Shown here: one piece after another, positions 36,406 to 44,859 of the stretch | Numbering within the stretch: position 1 is the first letter of the stretch | How the letters are laid out: the number at the start of each line of letters is the position of its first letter | Origin: Nonlabens tegetincola | GTDB lineage: Bacteria; Bacteroidota; Bacteroidia; Flavobacteriales; Flavobacteriaceae | Length of the DNA: 64,000 bases | Assembly (NCBI RefSeq): GCF_002954355.1 | Contig: NZ_MQVV01000016.1 | Location: 372,001-436,000 of the forward strand | Direction of reading: 5' to 3' | Translations under genes and position numbers: made by a program | Notes under the pieces: model-generated | The model's database searches: none | The model's input: only the letters and a program-made list of their open reading frames with translations | Told to the model about the DNA's origin: nothing

Positions 36406-36963
36406 ATGAAAAAAGCTTTTGTAATCGCTCTAGTAGTCTTTGGTTCCGCTTTCGCGAAAGCGCAATCACCATCCTACCAAGCTCTCGTAATGGAATATTT
36501 TGAAGTAGGTGGAATTGATGAAGAATATAATCAAGCTTATGATATGATGCTCAATCAAATTAAGGATGCTTTTCAATCACAATCGGTTCCTGAAAGTTTC
36601 TGGAAAAAACATCAAAACAACAAGAAGGAAAGTGTAGCCCAATTTAAGGGAATACTAGCGGCAGAGTATCGTAGTATTATCACAGAAAAATATGACCTAG
36701 AGCAACTGATTAAATTTTATAAATCCGAAGCGGGAATTCAATTGCGTGAAAATCCAGCTGCCATGACTGAGGAACAAAAGGCAGCCTATGCCAAATATCT
36801 AGAAAGCAGTACTGCGCAAAAAATTAACGAGATACAAGGTGATCTATCGGCTGCAAAACAAAGGACAAGCATGTACTGGTCTAGAAATTTGTTTTGCAGT
36901 ATCATAAGTGAGTTAAAGGAACTGGGATATAACTCTGGAATGCCTACCGGGAATTGCAATTAA
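36406..36963 (+). CDS. Secreted DUF2059-like protein
   Basis: A 185-residue exported protein. The signal peptide is MKKAFVIALVVFGSAFAKAQ with the cleavage motif Ala17-Lys18-Ala19. The mature part is helical with YDLEQLIKFYKSEAGIQLRENPAAMTEEQ, the pattern of the DUF2059 family (growth until residues near the end form a helical bundle). Two Cys near the C terminus may pair. A copy of the chromosomal palindrome encodes the last part of the signal peptide, including the cleavage motif. The stop shares a base with the start of the next gene (TAATG), so the two are coupled. Confidence 0.85.
   Translation: MKKAFVIALVVFGSAFAKAQSPSYQALVMEYFEVGGIDEEYNQAYDMMLNQIKDAFQSQSVPESFWKKHQNNKKESVAQFKGILAAEYRSIITEKYDLEQLIKFYKSEAGIQLRENPAAMTEEQKAAYAKYLESSTAQKINEIQGDLSAAKQRTSMYWSRNLFCSIISELKELGYNSGMPTGNCN
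36447..36462. repeat. Palindrome copy 8 (inside a signal peptide)
   Basis: Perfect 16-base core in frame, reading SAFAKAQ. The codon after the core is CAA (Gln), one base from the TAA of intergenic copies. It supplies the A-K-A signal peptidase site of the DUF2059-like protein. Confidence 0.95.
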
Positions 36964-37457
36964 TGGACGATTATTTAAAAAAATTACCCCAACTTGCCTC
37001 TCAAAAAAAGACTGAAAACACTCAGTATTTTAAAAAATTACGCAAAAAAAAGCCCAAAAACCTAGATTATATAGTTCAAGAAACTCACGATGAGGTTTTT
37101 GAGGAAGTGGACTGCCTAACTTGTGCAAATTGTTGTAAAACAACTGGTCCTCTATTTACCGACAACGACATAGCGCGCATCGCTAAGCACTTTAGGATGA
37201 AGCCATCCGATTTTATTGATGATTACTTGCGTATAGACGAGGATAAAGACTATGTGCTTAAACAGGTGCCTTGCCATTTTCTAGGGGCAGATAATTATTG
37301 TTCTATTTATGAGGTAAGGCCCAAAGCTTGTAGAGAATATCCGCACACCGATAGGCGCAAAATTTATCAAATAGGAACTTTGACGGTAAAAAACACAGCC
37401 ATTTGTCCTGCAGCGTTTAAGGTGGTAGAGAAAATGAAGAGTAAACTGCCCTTATAA
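36963..37457 (+). CDS. YkgJ-type cysteine-cluster protein
   Basis: A 164-residue protein of the YkgJ/FliB-like family. The Cys set is CLTCANCCKTTGP (about 52-58), then CHFLGADNYCSIYEVRPKACREYP, and a last ICPAA. This is a metal-binding cluster, zinc or iron-sulfur, of unknown role. I chose ATG 36963, which overlaps the stop of the upstream gene as TAATG, rather than an upstream TTG at 36954. No partner gene tells its function. Confidence 0.85.
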   Translation: MDDYLKKLPQLASQKKTENTQYFKKLRKKKPKNLDYIVQETHDEVFEEVDCLTCANCCKTTGPLFTDNDIARIAKHFRMKPSDFIDDYLRIDEDKDYVLKQVPCHFLGADNYCSIYEVRPKACREYPHTDRRKIYQIGTLTVKNTAICPAAFKVVEKMKSKLPL

Positions 37458-37536
37458 TTTTAAAGTTTCCTTAATTCCATATCAAACAATCGTTAATCAC
37501 ACATCACATGTGAAACTACCTGTCTAATATTGCATT

Positions 37537-38013
37537 ATGAAGTGGACACTTTACTTATTCATTTTATTAGGATTACTCTCCTGCAAAGAGGATAAACCCA
37601 TAAGCACAACCCAAGTCATTCAAAGAGAAGGCTTTATTAATATCATCAATGAGCCTAGTGAAAAGATTCAGGTTATAAATTTTTGGGCAACCTGGTGCGC
37701 GCCTTGTGTAGAGGAGCTACCCTATTTTGAGAAAGTAAACACTAAATATGATGATGTAGATGTAGTTCTTATATCCTTAGACGATGTAGAAAAGGTAACT
37801 TCAACGGTAAATCCATTTCTTAAAGAAGAAGAAATTAAAAGTGCCGTTTACCTACTAGATGATCCCTATGCCGCAGAGTGGATACCCACGGTAGACGATC
37901 ATTGGGATGGTGCCATACCAGTAACCCTTATAAAAAAAGGAAAAGAAAAATATTTTATAAACAAAGCAGTGACCTACGACCAGTTGGAAGAAGCCATTGC
38001 ACAATTTAGATAG
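37537..38013 (+). CDS. TlpA-like thioredoxin-fold lipoprotein
   Basis: A 158-residue lipoprotein (signal MKWTLYLFILLGLLSC). The thioredoxin-like domain has INFWATWCAPCVEELPYF with the WCAPC redox site, and a cis-Pro region GAIPVTLI. It would act in the periplasm as a disulfide reductase, for example for cytochrome maturation or stress. The next gene, three bases on, is another thioredoxin-fold protein, so they form a pair. Confidence 0.9.
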   Translation: MKWTLYLFILLGLLSCKEDKPISTTQVIQREGFINIINEPSEKIQVINFWATWCAPCVEELPYFEKVNTKYDDVDVVLISLDDVEKVTSTVNPFLKEEEIKSAVYLLDDPYAAEWIPTVDDHWDGAIPVTLIKKGKEKYFINKAVTYDQLEEAIAQFR

Positions 38014-38016
38014 GTT

Positions 38017-38667
38017 ATGAAAATCGTGAAATTTTTAAGTTTAAGTGCAGTAATACTTGTGGCTGTTGTCATTACCAGTGGTGTAATAGACACCAAAGTA
38101 ATGGGATATGATGTTGCTGCCACTATACAAGAGTCTGGTTATAAAGTAGGTGATGTTGCTACAGATTTTTCTCTTAAAAATATCGATGGTAAAATGGTGT
38201 CCTTATCAGATTACAAACAGGCCAAAGGATTTATTGTAATTTTTACATGTAATCATTGTCCTTATAGTGTGGCTTATGAAGATAGAATTATCGCAATTGA
38301 TAAAAAGTATAAAGAATTAGGATATCCTGTAATTGCAATTAATCCTAACGATACCGAAACTTATCCTGCAGACAGTTATGAGAACATGATTGTAAGAGCT
38401 CGAGAAAAAGGTTTTACATTTCCTTATCTATTTGATGAAGGCCAAAAAATATATCCACAATATGGTGCCACAAAAACTCCGCATGTTTATTTGCTAAAAA
38501 AGGAAGGACCTAGAAATGTAGTTCGTTACATAGGAGCAATAGACGATAATCATAAGGATGCGAGTAAAGTTAAAAATCATTTTTTAGAAGATGCTTTGCA
38601 AGCGCTTTTAAACAACAAAAAAATAGAAAATACCTATACGAGAGCCATAGGTTGCAGTATTAAATAG
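38017..38667 (+). CDS. Peroxiredoxin-like AhpC/TSA-family protein
   Basis: A 216-residue protein with an N-terminal membrane anchor or signal (MKIVKFLSLSAVILVAVVIT) and a redoxin domain: VGDVATDFSLKNIDG, FTCNHCPYSVAYEDRI with a CxxC site, and ATKTPHVYLL. The CNHCP motif marks the subgroup often annotated thioredoxin family protein. Substrate and partner are unknown. It follows the TlpA-like gene by three bases. Confidence 0.88.
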   Translation: MKIVKFLSLSAVILVAVVITSGVIDTKVMGYDVAATIQESGYKVGDVATDFSLKNIDGKMVSLSDYKQAKGFIVIFTCNHCPYSVAYEDRIIAIDKKYKELGYPVIAINPNDTETYPADSYENMIVRAREKGFTFPYLFDEGQKIYPQYGATKTPHVYLLKKEGPRNVVRYIGAIDDNHKDASKVKNHFLEDALQALLNNKKIENTYTRAIGCSIK

Positions 38668-38729
38668 GTATATTGTTATAATCTATTGACTTGACCTAAT
38701 TCAAGGTACATATCCCTATCATAATTTCT

Positions 38730-38737
38730 TATTTTTG
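38730..38737 (+). promoter_or_regulatory. -7 element of the persulfide dioxygenase operon
   Basis: TATTTTTG, an exact TAnnTTTG match, 17 bases before the ATG at 38754. The -33 is not clear. Confidence 0.6.
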
Positions 38738-38753
38738 TCTTAAAATTAGAATT

Positions 38754-40166
38754 ATGATATTGGAACAATATTATACAAAATGCCTAGCTCAAGGAACTTA
38801 TTACATTTCCAGTAATGGCGAGGCTGCGGTAATAGATCCACTACGTGAGGTACAACCTTACATTGATAGAGCTGCTCAAGAAGGAGCTACCATTAAATAT
38901 ATATTTCTTACTCATTTTCATGCAGACTTTGTATCTGGTCATGTAGATCTAGCAGATAAAACTGGTGCCACGATTGTTATCGGTCCTAATGCCAGTACTA
39001 GTTACGCTTTCGCGAAAGCGGAACACCAACAAAGTTTTTCTATCGGTGACATTACACTTACCTTGTTACACACTCCTGGACACACCATGGAGTCCTCTTG
39101 TTATTTATTAAAAGATGAAACAGGTAAAGCAGAGGCAATATTTACAGGAGACACACTTTTTATAGGCGATGTAGGTCGTCCTGATCTTGCAGTGAAATCA
39201 GATCTAAGCACAGAAGATCTTGCTGGTCATTTATATGATAGTCTACGCAATCACATCATGCCCTTACCAGATGATATCATCATTTATCCTGCTCATGGTG
39301 CTGGTAGTGCTTGTGGTAAGAATATGAGTAAAGAAACTAGCGATACTTTAGGGAATCAAAAGAAAACTAATTATGCTCTTAATCCTGATTTAACTAAAGA
39401 GGATTTTATCAAAGAAGTAACTACAGGAATTGCTGCACCGCCTTCTTATTTCCCTAAAAACGTGTGGATGAACAAGGGTGTGAACAGCAGTATTGACGAG
39501 ATATTAAAAAGAGGAATTACACCTATTAATGCAAAATCTTTTAAAGCGCTCGCAGACGATGTAGAATATCTAGTACTTGATGTACGCAGTCCACAAGAAT
39601 TTACCAAAGAACACATACCTGGAAGTTGGTTCATAGGTCTAGATGGACAATTTGCCCCATGGGTAGGAGCTTTAATAGAAGATATTGATCAAAAAATTAT
39701 TCTAGTCGCACCTGAAGGTCGAGAAGAAGAAGCAGTGACTAGACTAGCGCGAGTAGGTTACGACAACTCTCAGGGCTATCTTAAAGGAGGAATTAGTAGT
39801 TGGAAAACTGCCGGATATTCTATTTCAAGCATTGAAGATATTACAGCTCAAGAATTTATCGATGGGCTAGAGTCTGGAATGATTGAACAACCACTAGATT
39901 GTCGTAAACCTGGTGAATATGAAAGCAGTCATGTCAATGGAGTACCTTTACATGCTCTGGATAACGTTCATTCCGAATTGAAACATTTGGATAATACTAA
40001 AGTGTATACAGTTCATTGCGCTGGTGGATATAGGTCAGTGATTTTTGCCAGTATTGCTCAATCACAAGGCTTTAAGTTTAAAAATGTATTAGGTGGTTAT
40101 GGAGCCATCAAAAAAACTGAATTAAAAAATCAAGAATTGGTCACTACTAGTTCTTGTAATATATAA
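38754..40166 (+). CDS. MBL-fold persulfide dioxygenase-like protein with two rhodanese domains
   Basis: A 470-residue protein. Residues about 1-240 form a metallo-beta-lactamase fold of the ETHE1 persulfide dioxygenase type, with THFHADFVSGH (His54, His56, Asp58) and HTPGHTMESSCY. Two rhodanese domains follow. The first (about 270-355, LVLDVRSPQEF) has no catalytic Cys in its loop (VAPEGREEE). The second (about 365-455) has an active-site Cys in VHCAGGYRS. It should oxidise glutathione- or thiol-persulfides to sulfite. It heads an operon with two more rhodanese genes. A palindrome copy lies in frame and reads YAFAKAE. Confidence 0.92.
   Translation: MILEQYYTKCLAQGTYYISSNGEAAVIDPLREVQPYIDRAAQEGATIKYIFLTHFHADFVSGHVDLADKTGATIVIGPNASTSYAFAKAEHQQSFSIGDITLTLLHTPGHTMESSCYLLKDETGKAEAIFTGDTLFIGDVGRPDLAVKSDLSTEDLAGHLYDSLRNHIMPLPDDIIIYPAHGAGSACGKNMSKETSDTLGNQKKTNYALNPDLTKEDFIKEVTTGIAAPPSYFPKNVWMNKGVNSSIDEILKRGITPINAKSFKALADDVEYLVLDVRSPQEFTKEHIPGSWFIGLDGQFAPWVGALIEDIDQKIILVAPEGREEEAVTRLARVGYDNSQGYLKGGISSWKTAGYSISSIEDITAQEFIDGLESGMIEQPLDCRKPGEYESSHVNGVPLHALDNVHSELKHLDNTKVYTVHCAGGYRSVIFASIAQSQGFKFKNVLGGYGAIKKTELKNQELVTTSSCNI
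39005..39020. repeat. Palindrome copy 9 (inside the persulfide dioxygenase gene)
   Basis: Perfect 16-base core reading YAFAKAE. The left flank keeps the full TTA; on the right TAA has become GAA by one base, which removes an in-frame stop. Confidence 0.95.
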
Positions 40167-40169
40167 ATT

Positions 40170-40487
40170 ATGAAAGATATTAATCAAGAGGAATGGAGAA
40201 AACTCATCGCTAACGATGAAAACGCTATCATTCTAGATGTTAGAACAAAAGAAGAAGTAACTGAAGAAGGAATTATTCCTGGTGCCCTGCACTATAACAT
40301 TTATGAACCAGAAACTTTCATGAATGCTGTAAACTGCATGGACGCTTCTAAAAACTACTATGTATATTGTCGTGCTGGTAGTCGTAGCGCTCAAGCTTGT
40401 CAAATTATGAATCAATTGGGACTACCAAACACCTATAATCTATTAGGTGGATTTATGGAGTGGGAAGGAGAAACAACGCACATTTAA
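40170..40487 (+). CDS. Single-domain rhodanese
   Basis: A 105-residue cytoplasmic sulfurtransferase-like domain with IILDVRTKEEV and the active-site loop YCRAGSRSAQ with Cys about 66. It would accept or move sulfane sulfur. It starts three bases after the persulfide dioxygenase gene and its stop overlaps the next start by one base (TAATG). Confidence 0.92.
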   Translation: MKDINQEEWRKLIANDENAIILDVRTKEEVTEEGIIPGALHYNIYEPETFMNAVNCMDASKNYYVYCRAGSRSAQACQIMNQLGLPNTYNLLGGFMEWEGETTHI

Positions 40488-40888
40488 TGAAAACTATATA
40501 TCGATTATTTTTTGTAATTCTATTTTCTATTTCCATAAGTTCTTGTTTTCAAGATAAACCAGGTACAATTATAAAAGTTTCACCCGAAGAGGCTGAATCC
40601 TTAATTGAAACTAACAAGGTAAAGCTTATTGACGTGCGTAAAGATCTTGATTTTAATAAAAAGCATCTTAAAGGCGCAGTTAATATGGAGATAGAAAATA
40701 CAGATCTCGAAAAGATTTTATCTTCACTAGATAAAGAGGAACCATTATTACTCTATTGTAATAAAGGTGGTCAAAGTGCTCGTTGCGCCAAAATTCTCGA
40801 GGAAAATGGATTTCTAAAAATTTACGACCTAACAGGAGGAATTCAACAATGGGAAAAAAGTGGTCGTAAAGTAATTGTACAGAATTAA
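40487..40888 (+). CDS. Rhodanese-domain lipoprotein
   Basis: A 133-residue lipoprotein (signal MKTIYRLFFVILFSISISSC) with one rhodanese domain: KLIDVRKDLDF and the active loop YCNKGGQSARC. Being exported, it can handle sulfur in the periplasm while the neighbouring rhodaneses act inside. Start ATG 40487 overlaps the previous stop as TAATG and gives a full signal peptide; a TTG-type start at 40460 would not. kdsA follows after four bases. Confidence 0.88.
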   Translation: MKTIYRLFFVILFSISISSCFQDKPGTIIKVSPEEAESLIETNKVKLIDVRKDLDFNKKHLKGAVNMEIENTDLEKILSSLDKEEPLLLYCNKGGQSARCAKILEENGFLKIYDLTGGIQQWEKSGRKVIVQN

Positions 40889-40892
40889 AATT

Positions 40893-41711
40893 ATGGATTT
40901 AAAACAAGTTCCAAAACTTAAGCATACCGATAGTAATAATTTCTTTTTACTTGCTGGCCCTTGTGCTATCGAAGGTGAAGAAATGGCTTTACGAATAGCT
41001 GAGAAAGTTGTGCGTATAACAGATGATTTAAAAATCCCTTACATATTCAAAGGAAGCTTTAAAAAAGCAAACCGCAGCAGAATTGACAGCTTCACTGGAA
41101 TAGGTGATGAAAAAGCTTTAAAAATTCTTGAAAAAGTCTCAAAAACATTTGATGTTCCTACGGTTACCGATATTCATGAAGTAAGTGATGCACAAAAAGC
41201 GGCTCAATATGTGGATGTTCTGCAAATACCTGCTTTTTTAGTTAGACAAACCGATCTAGTAGTTGCAGCTGCACAAACAGGTAAGGTAGTTAACCTTAAA
41301 AAGGGGCAATTCATGTCACCCGAAGCTATGCAACATGCAGTTCAAAAAGTAAAGGACTCTGGTAGCGATAAGGCTTGGATTACTGATCGCGGTACCATGT
41401 TTGGTTATCAGGATATGATCGTTGATTTTAGAGGAATTCCTACCATGAGACAATTTGCTCCTACAGTACTAGATGTGACGCATAGTTTACAACAACCTAA
41501 CCAATCTAGTGGAGTAACTGGTGGAAGACCAGATATGATTGAAACAATCGCTAGAGCAGGTGTCGTAAACCATGTAGATGGATTGTTTATAGAGACACAT
41601 TTTGACCCAGCAAACGCAAAAAGTGACGGCGCAAACATGCTCGACCTACAACATTTAGAAGGTTTACTGACAAGACTCGTAACTATCAGGAAAACAATTA
41701 GTTCGTTTTAA
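40893..41711 (+). CDS. kdsA: 3-deoxy-8-phosphooctulonate synthase KdsA
   Basis: A 272-residue TIM-barrel enzyme that condenses arabinose 5-phosphate with phosphoenolpyruvate to KDO 8-phosphate for lipopolysaccharide. Landmarks are LLAGPCAIEGEEMALRIAE, FKGSFKKANRSR, VTDIHEV, LQIPAFLVRQTDL, ERG-like ITDRGTMFGYQDMIVDFRG, and FIETHFDPANAKSDGANML. The start is ATG 40893. It lies four bases after the rhodanese gene and is thus in the sulfur operon, while its supply enzyme KdsD is encoded at 26298. Confidence 0.97.
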   Translation: MDLKQVPKLKHTDSNNFFLLAGPCAIEGEEMALRIAEKVVRITDDLKIPYIFKGSFKKANRSRIDSFTGIGDEKALKILEKVSKTFDVPTVTDIHEVSDAQKAAQYVDVLQIPAFLVRQTDLVVAAAQTGKVVNLKKGQFMSPEAMQHAVQKVKDSGSDKAWITDRGTMFGYQDMIVDFRGIPTMRQFAPTVLDVTHSLQQPNQSSGVTGGRPDMIETIARAGVVNHVDGLFIETHFDPANAKSDGANMLDLQHLEGLLTRLVTIRKTISSF

Positions 41712-41731
41712 CTATCGTTAACACAACGTTC

Positions 41732-41763
41732 AAAGTCAGGCTATCATTGGATCGCCTGACTTT
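41732..41763 (+). terminator. Terminator after kdsA
   Basis: A 10-bp stem, AAAGTCAGGC (41732-41741) with GCCTGACTTT (41754-41763), then a T-run. Confidence 0.88.
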
Positions 41764-41874
41764 TTTATTTCGATATATTCAAGTTATGTTTAAGAAATTG
41801 TAAAACAGTTTTTTATAACTGTAACAAAAAGGAACTTTGCATGTCTTTTAATAAGAACAACAAAATAAAATGCT

Positions 41875-42366
41875 ATGAAAAAGTTACTTTTTTTGTTTGT
41901 TATTCTGGTAGCCGGAATTGCAAACGCTCAAACCGTAAAAAACACAGATGATCTTAAACGTGTAAAAATTCACGCTGATGCTGAAGTAGAATTCGTAAAC
42001 TCTACATCGGATAAGGTTATGTTTAATCTCAATGAAGAAGATCTTAAAAACTTTACGATATCAAGTGAAAACAACAGTCTGATCGTTAGACAAAATGGCA
42101 CAAGCGCCAAACCTCTTAAAATTAGAATCTACACTAACTCTTTAAAAGCACTTTCTGTTAAAGGAAATACACAAGTTTCTTTCTCAAAATTTAATTACGA
42201 AAAGTCTTTAATGGTAGAGGCCTTAAACGGAGCTCAAGTAGATCTTAACAATTTTAAGATTGGTACTTTAAACATCATAAGATCAGGAGATAGTTCTGTT
42301 GCCGCTGAACAAGCAAAAACAACTAAGGAAACTGTAGATGGAGTTTTAATTGCTGCTATTGACTAA
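41875..42366 (+). CDS. Exported GIN-type adhesin-head-like protein (DUF2807-like)
   Basis: A 163-residue exported protein (signal MKKLLFLFVILVAGIANAQ). The mature part is a short run of beta strands such as KIRIYTNSLKALSVKGNTQV and LMVEALNGAQVDLNNFKIG, the pattern of the head GIN domain (DUF2807), which forms a beta-helix. The full family is often longer, so this is a short member. Its role is unknown. It has its own terminator. Confidence 0.78.
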   Translation: MKKLLFLFVILVAGIANAQTVKNTDDLKRVKIHADAEVEFVNSTSDKVMFNLNEEDLKNFTISSENNSLIVRQNGTSAKPLKIRIYTNSLKALSVKGNTQVSFSKFNYEKSLMVEALNGAQVDLNNFKIGTLNIIRSGDSSVAAEQAKTTKETVDGVLIAAID

Positions 42367-42388
42367 TAATTTATCACAAAAAAATAGT

Positions 42389-42415
42389 AAAGCGTCTCAT
42401 TTTTTGAGGCGCTTT
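42389..42415 (+). terminator. Terminator after the GIN-type gene
   Basis: A 10-bp stem with one G-T pair, AAAGCGTCTC (42389-42398) with GAGGCGCTTT (42406-42415), and a T-run. Confidence 0.88.
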
Positions 42416-42484
42416 TTTTATTTCTCTTTTAAATTGTTAAACTTTTGTTAGATATCTAAGTCTAAACTTAAAAGTTAGTTGAAA

Positions 42485-43669
42485 ATGGGAAAAAGTCATT
42501 TTATAGTTTCGATTTGTTTATTAGTCTTGAGTACCATCTTTATAGGTTGTCAAGAATCCAATGATGAAGTAATTTTAACTGAGCAAGAGATCCTTAATAA
42601 TCATTTTACAAACATCAGTTTATCTACAACACTACCCTATCAAAACACGCAAGTACCTAACTATATAAGATTCGTAAATACAGGAAATGATGTTGAAAAT
42701 GAAAAAGCGCAATTAGGTAGAGTTTTATTTTACGATAAAAACTTATCTATTGATAATTCTATTTCTTGTGCAAGTTGCCATATTCAGTCTCATGCTTTTG
42801 GCGATCTTAACATGGCAAGTATAGGTGTTAATGGAATTACTACAAGGCACAGTATGCGGCTAGTAAATGCCGGTTATAGACCAGGAACTTCTTATTTTTG
42901 GGATGAAAGAGCTAGTTCTCTAGAAGATCAAGTATTACAACCTATTCAAGATCATATAGAGATGGGTTTTAGCGGTTCCAATGACTCAAATACTTTGGAG
43001 TCTTTGGTTCAAAAACTACAATCCTTAGAGTATTATCCAGTACTCTTTAAACAAGTATACGGCAATGAACAAGTAACAACAGAAGGCATTCAAGAGTCTT
43101 TGGCTAATTTTGTTTTAAGCATTCAGTCTTTTGATTCAAAATTTGATGAAGGTCTTGTTCAAACTGGAAATATCAATACTCCATTTCCAAATTTTACCCC
43201 ATCTGAAAATCGTGGTAAAAGACTGTTTAATACGCCAGCTGTCAATGGTGGTGCAGGTTGTGTGAGTTGCCATGCAGGTCCTGAGTTTGCCATAAGAGAT
43301 GACATCCATAATAATGGTGTAATAGGAGTGCTTAACAATCCGAATTTAAATGATCATGATAATACTAGATCTCCTAGCCTACGTGATCTCACCGATCCTA
43401 TGGGAAATTTAAATGGTCCTTTAATGCACGACGCCTCTTTGTCAACGCTGTTAGAGATCGTCAACCATTACAATCAAATTGATATAGCAAACCAACAATT
43501 ATTAGACCCTTTATTGTTCTCTTCTGTAGGGCCAACTGGACCAGTTGGTCAAGATTTACAACTTACTGAAACACAAAAGGAAGATCTCATCAACTTTTTA
43601 AGAACCCTTTCAGGCAACTCAGTCTATACTGATGAAAAATGGAGTAATCCATTTATCCAACCTAATTAA
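42485..43669 (+). CDS. Di-haem cytochrome c peroxidase-like lipoprotein
   Basis: About 395 residues with a lipoprotein signal ending LSTIFIGC. Two haem c sites are visible: CASCH at 95-99 and CVSCH at 259-263, as in the CcpA/MauG family. Between them is the GITTRHSMRLVNAGY region and WDERASSLEDQV. Such proteins reduce hydrogen peroxide in the periplasm, or carry out other oxidations (MauG type). The start is ATG 42485. The 3' end overlaps that of the convergent GH25 gene by 8 bases. Confidence 0.93.
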   Translation: MGKSHFIVSICLLVLSTIFIGCQESNDEVILTEQEILNNHFTNISLSTTLPYQNTQVPNYIRFVNTGNDVENEKAQLGRVLFYDKNLSIDNSISCASCHIQSHAFGDLNMASIGVNGITTRHSMRLVNAGYRPGTSYFWDERASSLEDQVLQPIQDHIEMGFSGSNDSNTLESLVQKLQSLEYYPVLFKQVYGNEQVTTEGIQESLANFVLSIQSFDSKFDEGLVQTGNINTPFPNFTPSENRGKRLFNTPAVNGGAGCVSCHAGPEFAIRDDIHNNGVIGVLNNPNLNDHDNTRSPSLRDLTDPMGNLNGPLMHDASLSTLLEIVNHYNQIDIANQQLLDPLLFSSVGPTGPVGQDLQLTETQKEDLINFLRTLSGNSVYTDEKWSNPFIQPN

Positions 43670-44405
43670 TTAATAGTTTATTATATGTGTTCTCATCGTG
43701 GCGATAAACATTGCCATCAACAAGAGGCTTTATACCGGGAACAGCAAGCTTATCAGTAAACTGCCAAAAATCCCAATCACCTTCTGGTTGACCACTATAG
43801 CTATAATTGGCAATCCACAGCCTAGGATAATTTTTAAAATAATCATCGCTAGATAAATAATCCTTGTAATAACTAGCTCCTGTATAAAGAATAGGAGCTA
43901 CTCCATAATGTTTTTTAATAATAGAAATCCAATTTTTAAGTCCTTTTCTCAGGTTTTCTATTGATTGTATGCTAGAGACATCTTCAATATCAAGAACAGG
44001 TGGTAAATCACCTTTCTTTAAATCTACCGTTTTAATAAAATTTTTTGCTTGTTGAGTGCTGTTAACATTGGCCCAATAATAATGATAGGCACCACGATTT
44101 ATGTCTAAGACTTGTGATTCTTCCCAATTTCTTTTGAACCTTTTATCTTTTTCCACTCCTACAGTTGCCCTTATAAAAACAAATTGTAAGCTTCTTTCTG
44201 GATTAGGATAGGTCACCTTATCCCATTCAATTACTCCTTGATGATGTGATACATCGATTCCTTGAATACTATATTTTTCAATACGATTTTCAAAATGAAC
44301 GTTAGTTGGTTTAATTGATGAAAAATTGCTGTAATCCCGATAAAAATAAAATGCTACGACTAGAGAAATAACGGCGGTGATCAATAAAATTTTAGACCTC
44401 TTCAT
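43662..44405 (-). CDS. GH25 lysozyme-like protein, membrane-anchored
   Basis: A 247-residue protein with an N-terminal membrane segment (ILLITAVISLVVAFYFY). The GH25 barrel has IQGIDVSHHQG (catalytic Asp), FVFIRATVG, GAYHYYWAN, and LPPVLDIEDV with the catalytic Asp and Glu. It cuts peptidoglycan between N-acetylmuramic acid and N-acetylglucosamine. As a chromosomal, anchored enzyme not near phage genes, it is more likely for cell-wall turnover or attack on other cells than phage lysis. The 3' end overlaps the peroxidase gene. Confidence 0.92.
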   Translation of the reverse strand: MKRSKILLITAVISLVVAFYFYRDYSNFSSIKPTNVHFENRIEKYSIQGIDVSHHQGVIEWDKVTYPNPERSLQFVFIRATVGVEKDKRFKRNWEESQVLDINRGAYHYYWANVNSTQQAKNFIKTVDLKKGDLPPVLDIEDVSSIQSIENLRKGLKNWISIIKKHYGVAPILYTGASYYKDYLSSDDYFKNYPRLWIANYSYSGQPEGDWDFWQFTDKLAVPGIKPLVDGNVYRHDENTYNKLLIN

Positions 44406-44427
44406 GTATAACTGTCTATTTAATAAG

Positions 44428-44784
44428 TTATCTATTCAGTCTAAGATTTTGTAATTCTATCAAGGTTTCTAACAACACTTTATTGTCCATATCGTCTATA
44501 GAAAAATACCTCAACGACCTCATACGCTTACGCCCTTCACCAGCAACCAATTTATTGTGTTTATTGGATAATTCACTTCCATATGCGAGTCCTAGGTCCA
44601 CATATTTCCTTCTAAAATTTATATAACAAAACATGATATTTCCCTTTAGGTAATAAAAAGGTAAACTCCATTTATATTTTAGAACGGCATCTGGGAAATT
44701 TGAACTTATCAATACGTGTAAGTCCATCATAATATGATTGAAAGGTTCTGGAGCTTTGTAGATATAATCTTCTGCCGGATTCAT
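44428..44784 (-). CDS. DUF1801-like small protein
   Basis: A 118-residue cytosolic protein with YIYKAPEPFNHIMMDLHVLI, the KWSLPFYYLKGNIMFCYI strands and DLGLAYGSEL, the pattern of the DUF1801/YdhG-like fold. The function is unknown. It lies 22 bases upstream of the GH25 gene, likely co-transcribed. A 24-base copy of the palindrome is 19 bases upstream of the start. Confidence 0.82.
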   Translation of the reverse strand: MNPAEDYIYKAPEPFNHIMMDLHVLISSNFPDAVLKYKWSLPFYYLKGNIMFCYINFRRKYVDLGLAYGSELSNKHNKLVAGEGRKRMRSLRYFSIDDMDNKVLLETLIELQNLRLNR

Positions 44785-44802
44785 GTGGTTAATTTAGTGG
44801 TT

Positions 44803-44826
44803 ATTACGCTTTCGCGAAAGCGTAAT
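44803..44826. repeat. Palindrome copy 10 (intergenic, 24-base form)
   Basis: The core at 44807-44822 is flanked by ATTA and TAAT, making a perfect 24-base palindrome in the 75-base gap between two divergent genes. Confidence 0.95.
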
Positions 44827-44859
44827 TTCGTAAATTTAAGCTCTGACTAAAATAAAATT

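Noticed and set aside
43662-44405. GH25 lysozyme as a sign of a prophage
   Set aside because: No holin, structural, integrase or repressor gene is nearby, and the protein has its own membrane anchor.
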